From NCBI GenBank assembly GCA_021791135.1, contig JAJYXD010000033.1:1-6862 (forward strand): 6,862 nt of DNA. Reading direction: 5' to 3'. Shown one piece after another: positions 1 through 4,801 of this stretch. The position numbers and the translations under genes are program-made. Numbering within the stretch: position 1 is the stretch's first letter; every line of letters starts with the position of its first letter. The DNA is from a bacterium. GTDB lineage: Bacteria; Patescibacteriota; Minisyncoccia; UBA6257; GWB1-50-10. The notes beneath the pieces are model-generated. The model was not told the origin of the DNA and ran no database searches. It worked only from the letters and a program-made list of their open reading frames with translations.

Positions 1-593
1 CGGTCTTCGGACCCGACGTGAAGTACCGCCTGAACGAGGACACGTTTCCCTACACACATCCTTCCCGCGAGATGGAGGTTCAGATTAAGGACAAGTGGGT
101 AGAGGTAGTCGGGTGCGGCGTGGTGAAGGGAAGCGTGCTCGAAAAATTGGGAGTGGATTCTTCGAATTACACCGGCTGGGCCTTCGGGTTCGGACTTGAA
201 CGTCTGGCGATTGTGAGCATGAATCTTCCCGACATTCGGCTTCTTTGGTCCAAGGATCCGCGGGTGACGCACCAGTTGGAGCTCGGGAAAGAATTTAAGG
301 AGGTGAGCAAGTTTCCGCCCATCACGCGCGACATTTCGTTCGTCGTGGATGCCGGTTTCGTGCCCAACGACTATTTCGATCTCATTCGTGATCTCGGCGG
401 CGATCTTGTGGAGGAAGTGTCGCTTTTGGATAAGTACGATAATAAAGAGAAGTTCGGCGAGGGAAAAACGAGTTACACCTATCGCATCATTTACCGCTCG
501 AACGAGCGCACGCTTACCGTTGAGGAGATCAATCCTATTCAGGAGAAAGTTGTCGAAGAAACGAAGGATAAATTCCACGCGGAGGTTCGTTAA
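1..593 (+). CDS. pheS: Phenylalanyl-tRNA synthetase, C-terminal part (catalytic domain end fused to FDX-ACB domain); 5' truncated by window edge
   Basis: This is the 3' end of a class II phenylalanyl-tRNA synthetase, which charges tRNA-Phe with phenylalanine in the cytoplasm. The frame is open from position 3, so the GTG at 18 is an internal codon, not a start. The first half has the end of the catalytic core: FPYTHPSREMEV, then class II motif 3 as GWAFGFGLERLA (about 174-209), whose Arg contacts ATP. The chain runs straight into a ferredoxin-fold anticodon-binding domain (FPPITRDISFVVD, about 312, to the stop), with the late signature YRIIYRSNERTLT. In ordinary bacteria that fold lies at the end of the beta chain (PheT) and PheS stops after motif 3. 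This catalytic-plus-FDX-ACB order is that of monomeric mitochondrial PheRS (FARS2 type), and several stretches recall it closely, such as DLVRTIGGDLVE versus DLIRDLGGDLVE. The N-terminal part and the subunit state cannot be seen here. It converges on recG. Confidence 0.9.
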   Translation, partial: VFGPDVKYRLNEDTFPYTHPSREMEVQIKDKWVEVVGCGVVKGSVLEKLGVDSSNYTGWAFGFGLERLAIVSMNLPDIRLLWSKDPRVTHQLELGKEFKEVSKFPPITRDISFVVDAGFVPNDYFDLIRDLGGDLVEEVSLLDKYDNKEKFGEGKTSYTYRIIYRSNERTLTVEEINPIQEKVVEETKDKFHAEVR

Positions 594-606
594 TCTCCCT
601 TCCTTA

Positions 607-693
607 ACTCTCGCACCGTACTCCTCTGAACGAGGGTAAGACTTGGCCAAGCGGCCCGGAGCGCCCGAGTGAGGGGGAGTACAGTGCGAGAGT
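607..693. repeat. Long imperfect inverted repeat between convergent pheS and recG
   Basis: Bases 607-626 pair with 674-693 (20 pairs, one C/A mismatch and one G-T pair), enclosing a 47-nt GC-rich loop that holds the palindrome CTTGGCCAAG (642-651). The right arm ends on the first base of the recG stop codon (693-695, minus strand). Neither side is followed by a T-run, so it is not a textbook intrinsic terminator. It would form a hairpin in the 3' untranslated region of the pheS transcript, and of the recG transcript if that reads past its stop. It could be a transcript-end stabiliser or a small MITE-like repeat; no convincing target-site duplication is visible. Confidence 0.6.
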
Positions 694-2840
694 CATTCCC
701 TATGCACCTGGGTTTGAAATTCCGTGAGCCGCTTCGCAAGAAGCGGATATTTTTTTAGTTTAGGATCTTCTTTCAAAATGCGAACCGCCCCCTCACGCGC
801 TTCTTTTACGAGTTCGGGATGACGAAGTGCTTTCATTGCGAGATCGGGGATACCGGTCTGGGAGTTTCCGAAAAATTCTCCGGGACCTCGTTGGCGCAAA
901 TCCTGCTCGGCGAGCTCAAGTCCGTTTTTCGCCTCGACGATTGCTTTCAAGCGTGCGCGCGCGGTCTCGGAACCCGAGTCTGTAAAAAGGAAACAATATG
1001 ATTGATGCGCGCCGCGTCCCACGCGTCCTCTGAACTGGTAGAGTTGTGCGAGTCCGAATCGGTCCGCGCCCTCGATAATCATGATGGTCGCATTCTGAAT
1101 ATCGACGCCCACCTCGACCACGGAGGTCGAGACGAGAATGTCCGTCTTGTGATTCATAAAATCTTCCATAACCTTCTCTTTTGTGGCTTTTCCGCCGGAG
1201 GCGGACCCTCCTTTGGAGGGCATTTTTCCGTGGAGCATCGCCACGCGGAGGTCGGGAAACACTTTTTTGGAAAGTTTCTCGTGTTCTTCGGTAACGGACT
1301 TCACGTCGAGTTGTTGCAGTTCTCTGAACGAGAATCGTTCCGGTGCGTCGGGATCCGCCTGACGCGGTTCGATCCGCGGACAGATTACAAATACCTGCCG
1401 TCCCGTCTTTACCTGCTTCCTTACGAATTCATACGTCGCCGCACGCTCTTTCTGGACGACCGTTTTGGTGATAATGGGTTTTCTGTCCTTCGGGAGTTCG
1501 GTGATGAGCGAGAGCTCAAGATCGCCGAAAAGCGTGAGAGAAAGCGTGCGGGGAATGGGCGTTGCCGACATGCTCAAAAAATGGGGAATAGCTTCCTTTT
1601 TCTTTACGAGTGCCGCCCGCTGCTCGACGCCGAAGCGATGCTGTTCGTCGACGATAATAAAGCCCAGCGAACGGAATGTGATGTCCGACTGAATGAGCGC
1701 GTGCGTGCCGACAACGATTTTTACCGTTCCGTCCTTCACCTCTTTGAGTAGTTCTTTTTTCTTTCTTGGGGCCTCAAGATTGTTTCCGTAAAATACCCTC
1801 GCATCGTGTCCTGTGACGAGTGCGACTCCTCCTTCGAACTCGCCGAAGAATTTTTTGAAGGTTTCGTAATGCTGGCGCGCGAGAATCTCGGTGGGCGCCA
1901 TAAGCGCCGTTTGATAACCGTGGTGTGCCGTATGAAGCGCGGCGATCGCGACGACGACGGTCTTTCCGGATCCCACATCGCCCTGGAGAAGACGATTCAT
2001 GGGCGTAGGATGCGCCGTATCTTTCAAAATTTCCCAAAGCGATCGTTTTTGCGAAAAGGTGAGCGAGAACGGAAGATGTTCGAGAAGATCTTTTATAAAA
2101 GGGAGATCGGTAGGAAACGAAGGGGCGCTCTGCTCCGCAAGCGTGAGTTTTTGCTTCACATTGAAGAGTTGAAGAAAGAAAAGATCCTCGAACGCGAATC
2201 GTTCTTTCGCCCGGAGCGCTTCCGGAAGTTCAAGAGGGAAGTGAATATCATGAAGCGCGTGATTTACGTCCGGAAGGTGTTCGCGCGAGAGCATCGCGCG
2301 GGGAAGCGGGTCTTCCAGTTCCGGAAGGTGATCCAAGACGGGCTTAATGAGATATCTGATTCCTTTCGAGGTAAGTCCTTTTGTTTCGGGATAGACCGGC
2401 ACGATGCGTGCGGTGTGTCTCGTCTCGTGCGCTTCTTTCACGAGTTCGTAGGTCGGATTTGAAAGATAGATATCTTCCTTTCCGCTCACTTTTCCCGAAA
2501 AGTTCGCAACGCGGCCGGGCTGAAGCGTGTTTTTGATGTAGGGCTGGTTGAACCAGACCGCACGAATCGATCCCGAATCATCTCGTATCACAACTTCCGT
2601 AACGTAAAGGTTTCTTCGCCACGCGCGTCGCCCGCTCACCTCCTCGACCACGCCCTGAATAGTCGCTTCCTGATTTGGAATAAGATCGGCGATTTTGTAA
2701 ATTTGGGAGAAGTCCTCGTAACGAGTGGGGAAGTGCCATAAAAGATCGCGCACGGAAGTGATCCCCATTTTTTTGAGTTTCACGAGAAACTTCTGACCGA
2801 TCCCGTGGATCGCCGAGAGCGGTGTCTCGAGCGTTATCAT
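693..2840 (-). CDS. recG: ATP-dependent DNA helicase RecG, full length, with a 10-residue palindromic-element insertion
   Basis: RecG is a double-stranded DNA translocase that reverses stalled replication forks and branch-migrates Holliday junctions and R-loops. The 715 residues are slightly longer than the usual 680-700. The N-terminal part has the helix-hairpin-helix-like opening (AIHGIGQKFLVKLKKMGI, about 9-26) and the OB-fold wedge domain (about 55-135). The superfamily 2 motor follows: Walker A GDVGSGKT (287-294), PTEILARQH (316-324), Walker B DEQH within the RecG-typical DEQHRFGVEQR (398-408), SATPIPRT (425-432), VVEVGVD (574-580) and QFRGRVGRG (602-610). The C-terminal RQRGPGEFFGNSQTG (649-663) is also family-typical. 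All catalytic motifs are intact. Residues 541-550 (PSKGGSASGG) come from an in-frame palindromic DNA element. The ATG at 2840 fits the family N-terminus; no Shine-Dalgarno is seen, and a good promoter lies immediately upstream. Confidence 0.97.
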   Translation of the reverse strand: MITLETPLSAIHGIGQKFLVKLKKMGITSVRDLLWHFPTRYEDFSQIYKIADLIPNQEATIQGVVEEVSGRRAWRRNLYVTEVVIRDDSGSIRAVWFNQPYIKNTLQPGRVANFSGKVSGKEDIYLSNPTYELVKEAHETRHTARIVPVYPETKGLTSKGIRYLIKPVLDHLPELEDPLPRAMLSREHLPDVNHALHDIHFPLELPEALRAKERFAFEDLFFLQLFNVKQKLTLAEQSAPSFPTDLPFIKDLLEHLPFSLTFSQKRSLWEILKDTAHPTPMNRLLQGDVGSGKTVVVAIAALHTAHHGYQTALMAPTEILARQHYETFKKFFGEFEGGVALVTGHDARVFYGNNLEAPRKKKELLKEVKDGTVKIVVGTHALIQSDITFRSLGFIIVDEQHRFGVEQRAALVKKKEAIPHFLSMSATPIPRTLSLTLFGDLELSLITELPKDRKPIITKTVVQKERAATYEFVRKQVKTGRQVFVICPRIEPRQADPDAPERFSFRELQQLDVKSVTEEHEKLSKKVFPDLRVAMLHGKMPSKGGSASGGKATKEKVMEDFMNHKTDILVSTSVVEVGVDIQNATIMIIEGADRFGLAQLYQFRGRVGRGAHQSYCFLFTDSGSETARARLKAIVEAKNGLELAEQDLRQRGPGEFFGNSQTGIPDLAMKALRHPELVKEAREGAVRILKEDPKLKKYPLLAKRLTEFQTQVHRE
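729..756 (+). terminator. Intrinsic terminator for pheS, embedded in the recG 3' coding end
   Basis: On the plus strand a perfect 7-bp GC-rich stem CCGCTTC/GAAGCGG (729-735 with 740-746) closes a GCAA tetraloop of the GNRA class. It is followed by ATA and seven T residues (750-756). This has the layout of a Rho-independent terminator for plus-strand transcription, so it would end the pheS message about 160 nt past its stop. On the other strand the same bases encode RecG residues around 695-704, including the LKKYPLLAKRL stretch. In the recG direction no T-run follows the stem. Confidence 0.6.
1191..1220. repeat. 30-nt tandem double palindrome inserted in frame in recG
   Basis: Two abutting 15-nt palindromes make up the element: TCCGCCGGAGGCGGA (1191-1205; 6-nt arms, loop GGA) and CCCTCCTTTGGAGGG (1206-1220; 6-nt arms, loop TTT). 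The 30 nt coincide exactly with RecG codons 541-550, read as PSKGGSASGG. They sit between the conserved LHGKM and the helix KATKEKVMEDF. RecG proteins I recall (E. coli LHGRM-KPAEKQAVMASF, B. subtilis MHGKL-HPDEKDEVMRKF) have nothing there, so the net gain is about nine or ten residues. The structure resembles protein-coding palindromic repeats such as the Rickettsia palindromic elements, though it is much shorter. Only one copy is seen in this window. Confidence 0.75.
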
Positions 2841-2849
2841 GTCGCGGCT

Positions 2850-2878
2850 AGTATACCACGTTTTCGGAAGAAAGTTAA
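2850..2878 (-). promoter_or_regulatory. Promoter for recG, overlapping the stop codon of the upstream gene
   Basis: On the minus strand, TTAACT (2873-2878; 4 of 6 matches to the -35 consensus) and TATACT (2850-2855; 5 of 6 to the -10) are separated by exactly 17 nt. The -35 hexamer covers the TAA stop of the nucleotidylyltransferase gene. Only 9 nt lie between the -10 box and the recG ATG at 2840, so the predicted transcript starts within about 1-4 nt of the start codon. This would let recG be expressed independently of the upstream gene from a nearly leaderless mRNA. Confidence 0.6.
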
Positions 2879-3597
2879 CTCCGATTTTTCTCGAGAAAAT
2901 TCGATACTTTTATCACGTCCGCGGGATTGCCGAAATCGAACCAATAGTCCTTGATCTCCTTCACCTTCACCCTTCCTTGTTTCGCGAGTATGCGAATCGC
3001 GTCCGTAAGCTCATATTCTCCCCGCGGGGATACGCCGATGCGGTCTATTATCTCGAAAATTTCCGGCGTGAACTTCGCAAGGCCAGTATTGATGAGGTTG
3101 GAAACGAACTCCTTCGGTTTTTCAATCACGTCTTCGAGGAATTCTCCCTTGGTAAGAAGCACCCCGTACTTCTCCGGATGCGTATGTTTGAAGCCGCTGA
3201 TATAGGTGTATCCGTCGTCGATCGCGAGCGACTTGATGTCTTTCGGAGAATACATGTTGTCGCCGAATATGGCGATGAACGGTTCATTGTCCACGATATC
3301 CTTCACGCATTGAATAGGAATCGCGGTTCCGTATTTCTCGGTTCCGGCGATCTCGAACTGATCGACAAGCTTGATGGGAAATTCGTTCCCGTACTCTCGG
3401 GCGAACTCCTCCATCGCTTCTTTCTTGTGACCGATAACGAGAATCATCTCCGTAATGCCGGCATCTTTCAGATTTTTTAGCACGTAATACAAAAAAGGCC
3501 GGTTGCAGACCTTAATAAGATGTTTCGGTTTGTTCATGGCGAGATGGAGCATTCGTGTGCCCTTTCCCGCCGCCGCAATAACCGCTTTCGTAATCAT
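2875..3597 (-). CDS. Sugar-phosphate nucleotidylyltransferase (NTP_transferase family), single domain
   Basis: This 240-residue cytoplasmic enzyme should join a sugar-1-phosphate to an NTP to give an NDP-sugar and pyrophosphate, supplying cell-surface glycan synthesis. The Rossmann-like NTP-transferase fold is clear. The signature loop is KAVIAAAGKGTRM (4-16), with GxGTR at 11-15, followed by PKHL with the family Lys (K25). IFGDN (110-114) holds the metal-binding Asp, EKP is at 159-161, NTG at 170-172, and the late motif WFDFGNPADV is at 219-228. There is no left-handed beta-helix acyltransferase domain, so it is not full GlmU. The sugar and base cannot be told from sequence: glucose-1-phosphate uridylyl- or thymidylyltransferase-like proteins and mannose-1-phosphate guanylyltransferases share this layout. 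The ATG at 3597 is fixed by the first beta strand. It lies only 7 nt after tRNA-Lys, with no room for a Shine-Dalgarno outside the tRNA. recG follows 34 nt downstream. Confidence 0.88.
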   Translation of the reverse strand: MITKAVIAAAGKGTRMLHLAMNKPKHLIKVCNRPFLYYVLKNLKDAGITEMILVIGHKKEAMEEFAREYGNEFPIKLVDQFEIAGTEKYGTAIPIQCVKDIVDNEPFIAIFGDNMYSPKDIKSLAIDDGYTYISGFKHTHPEKYGVLLTKGEFLEDVIEKPKEFVSNLINTGLAKFTPEIFEIIDRIGVSPRGEYELTDAIRILAKQGRVKVKEIKDYWFDFGNPADVIKVSNFLEKNRS

Positions 3598-3604
3598 ATT
3601 TTTG

Positions 3605-3677
3605 TGCCCCCACCAGGGCTCGAACCTGGGACCTTCTCCTTAAGAGGGAGCAGCTCTACCAACTGAGCTATAGGGGC
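3605..3677 (-). tRNA. tRNA-Lys (anticodon CTT)
   Basis: A full cloverleaf reads on the minus strand. The acceptor GCCCCTA (3677-3671) pairs with TGGGGGC, the D arm is GCTC/GAGC, and the anticodon loop CTCTTAA has CTT at 3644-3642. The T arm is CCAGG-TTCGAGC-CCTGG and the discriminator is A73. The base pair 27/43 at the top of the anticodon stem is a G/A mismatch. The length is 73 nt. The 3' flank reads CAAAAAT, so CCA is not encoded and must be added enzymatically. It decodes AAG. The sugar nucleotidylyltransferase ATG follows after 7 nt, so the two are probably on one primary transcript. Confidence 0.95.
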
Positions 3678-3697
3678 GTGTCTGCGAGAGATGTTAT

Positions 3698-3731
3698 CTT
3701 ATAAATTAATAGGCCTTACCGCTTTAGTCAA
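3698..3731 (-). promoter_or_regulatory. Possible promoter for tRNA-Lys and the downstream gene
   Basis: In the 102-nt gap between the membrane-anchored protein gene and tRNA-Lys, the minus strand has TTGACT (3726-3731), a 5 of 6 match to a -35 box. It is followed by an AT-rich run with several -10-like hexamers: TATTAA at 14-nt spacing, TAATTT at 17 nt, and TATAAG (3698-3703) at 22 nt. No single pair is ideal, so the start is uncertain, but this is the only promoter-like stretch ahead of the tRNA. The rest of the gap is A/G-rich and shows no further gene. Confidence 0.4.
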
Positions 3732-3779
3732 TCAGATCCACCTTTTTCCGATCTTTTTTGCTTTCGCGTTTTCTTCTGA

Positions 3780-4637
3780 TTAAGGCGCGGGCGGAGGCAA
3801 TTTGTAATTCCCCTTTGCGAGAATCTTTCCTTTTCCCGCATCCAGAACCATGTATTGACCTACTTCGGAAAAATCTGTTGCCGCACCTCTGACTCCTTCT
3901 TCGATAAATTCGATGACTGTTTGTGCGTTGGGAAACCCTCTAAGCGATTGTGGAAAAAAATCAGAATATTTTGACTTTAATCTGCCAATGGTGGCCACGA
4001 CTATTTTTCCTCCACGCGAAGACCCCGCGCCGCTTCCTTTTAAAATCAGCGCCACGTCCTTAATGTCTGTAATCCAGTTTTTTATGGGAAGATGTTTCTC
4101 GCGCGATTCAGGTTCTCCGGTTGGTTGGCCACAGCCAAATTCTGGAGGCGGCGGCGCTCCACCCGAACAATTTCGTACAATGAAGTCCCCGCTGCTTGTT
4201 GCATAATTTCGTTTCACTTGGTTATCAAACCATTCATTTACTCTGATATATTTAATGTCGCTATTTGGTAAAATAAAAGAACTGGCCGCATATGTGAGGC
4301 GTACGTTGCCTGTGTTGATCTCATCTGGATCAAGTGAGGTTTCAATATCAAAGGGCTCTGCGCCTGAAGCAATCGCCGCGGCATCTTTAGTATGGAGAAT
4401 AGTAATGGCAAGCAATGAACTACGTAAATCTACTTTCTCTACGGTGGTTGGTGTCGGAGTTGATGTTGGTGTCGAAGTTGATGTTGGTATCGTCGACGTA
4501 GGAGTGGAAGTCGAGAAAGAATTCGGGATTAGCATGGGCTGCGGGGATTTTTTTACCAAAGCTAAATATCCTACCGCCGCTATAGAGGCAACGATGAGCA
4601 GAGAAAGAATGATGCTTGCAAATCCTTTTTCATTCAT
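3780..4637 (-). CDS. Unrecognised membrane-anchored secreted protein with KGFA N-terminus and Ser/Thr/Pro linker
   Basis: I do not recognise a family for this 285-residue protein. It opens with MNEKGFASII and one hydrophobic segment (about 6-27, ending at KK 29-30), like a signal anchor or prepilin-like leader. The conserved pilin Glu at mature position 5 is missing, so type IV pilin processing and assembly is doubtful. Residues 41-65 are a low-complexity Ser/Thr/Pro linker, likely extracellular and glycosylatable. A soluble domain of about 215 residues follows, with two cysteines (157 and 169, possibly a disulfide) around a Pro/Gly-rich loop and a C-terminal PPPAP. Its base composition looks more AT-rich and less codon-biased than its neighbours. 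It starts at the ATG at 4637, 30 nt after tRNA-Arg, with no close Shine-Dalgarno. The best guess is a surface protein; the function is unknown. Confidence 0.75.
   Translation of the reverse strand: MNEKGFASIILSLLIVASIAAVGYLALVKKSPQPMLIPNSFSTSTPTSTIPTSTSTPTSTPTPTTVEKVDLRSSLLAITILHTKDAAAIASGAEPFDIETSLDPDEINTGNVRLTYAASSFILPNSDIKYIRVNEWFDNQVKRNYATSSGDFIVRNCSGGAPPPPEFGCGQPTGEPESREKHLPIKNWITDIKDVALILKGSGAGSSRGGKIVVATIGRLKSKYSDFFPQSLRGFPNAQTVIEFIEEGVRGAATDFSEVGQYMVLDAGKGKILAKGNYKLPPPAP
4453..4488. repeat. 18-nt tandem repeat coding the Thr/Ser/Pro linker
   Basis: Two adjacent 18-nt units, 4453-4470 and 4471-4488 (GTCGGAGTTGATGTTGGT and the same with one G-to-A change), lie in the linker part of the membrane-anchored protein gene. 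Degenerate related sequence extends on both sides (about 4443-4514). Each unit encodes six linker residues, so gain or loss of units would change linker length without breaking the frame. Confidence 0.7.
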
Positions 4638-4667
4638 ATAATTGATTTTCTAATAAAAATTCCTCAC

Positions 4668-4742
4668 TGGTGCCCTCGGAGGGAATCGAACCCCCAACAA
4701 CTGCTTCGAAGGCAGGGATGATATCCATTTCACCACGAGGGC
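4668..4742 (-). tRNA. tRNA-Arg (anticodon TCG), CCA encoded
   Basis: The cloverleaf reads on the minus strand. The acceptor GCCCTCG (4742-4736) pairs perfectly with CGAGGGC. The D arm is GTGA/TCAT, and the anticodon loop CTTCGAA has TCG at 4709-4707. The T arm is GGGGG-TTCGATT-CCCTC and the discriminator A is at 4671. The genomic sequence then reads CCA (4670-4668), unlike the other tRNAs in this window. It decodes CGA and, by wobble, CGG. The membrane-anchored protein gene lies 30 nt downstream on the same strand, and the CCA-adding enzyme gene is divergent on the other side. Confidence 0.95.
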
Positions 4743-4752
4743 TTCAACGTGC

Positions 4753-4758
4753 ATTCTA
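4753..4758 (-). promoter_or_regulatory. -10 element of the tRNA-Arg promoter
   Basis: TAGAAT on the minus strand (4753-4758; 5 of 6 matches to TATAAT) lies 10 nt before the tRNA 5' end, which is the expected place. The matching -35 at 17-nt spacing is TTCCTC, a poor match. The spacer contains a small hairpin, TCGG-TTTT-CCGA (4761-4772), shared with the divergent cca promoter. Confidence 0.5.
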
Positions 4759-4765
4759 CCTCGGT

Positions 4766-4794
4766 TTTCCGAAAAGAGGAAGACAGGATATAAT
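4766..4794 (+). promoter_or_regulatory. Promoter for cca with perfect -10 TATAAT next to the start codon
   Basis: TATAAT at 4789-4794 is a perfect -10 box, but only 7 nt separate it from the cca ATG at 4802. The -35 at 17-nt spacing is TTTCCG (4766-4771), a weak match. The predicted transcription start is at about 4801-4802, on or next to the start codon, which implies a leaderless cca message. The region overlaps the divergent tRNA-Arg promoter. Confidence 0.6.
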
Positions 4795-4801
4795 ATGAGG
4801 G

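Noticed and set aside
18..593. A complete small protein starting with GTG at 18
   Set aside because: The same frame is open to the window edge with conserved PheRS sequence before the GTG, so this is an internal codon of a truncated gene.
1002..1751. Plus-strand open frame of 249 codons opposite recG
   Set aside because: It lies wholly antisense to conserved RecG motor motifs, is arginine/histidine-rich in the way shadow frames are, and has no recognisable motif or start signal.
1806..2462. Plus-strand open frame of 218 codons opposite recG
   Set aside because: Antisense shadow of the RecG N-terminal half; lysine/arginine-rich with no domain signature.
2839..3480. Plus-strand open frame of 213 codons opposite the nucleotidylyltransferase
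   Set aside because: The opposite strand encodes a clear enzyme with all motifs; this frame is a codon-bias shadow.
3731..3780. Terminator hairpin after the membrane-anchored protein gene (ATCAGA/TCTGAT)
   Set aside because: Only 6 bp with a 38-nt loop and no T-run on the right strand; compatible with chance.
3780..4637. True type IV major pilin
   Set aside because: The KGFA start looks prepilin-like, but the mature Glu5 is missing, and a low-complexity linker follows the single hydrophobic segment rather than a continuous pilin helix.
3605..4742. Genomic island integrated at a tRNA (attL/attR pair)
   Set aside because: The tRNA-Arg and tRNA-Lys 3' ends do not repeat each other beyond the common TTCGA core, and no integrase or duplicated tRNA end is present.
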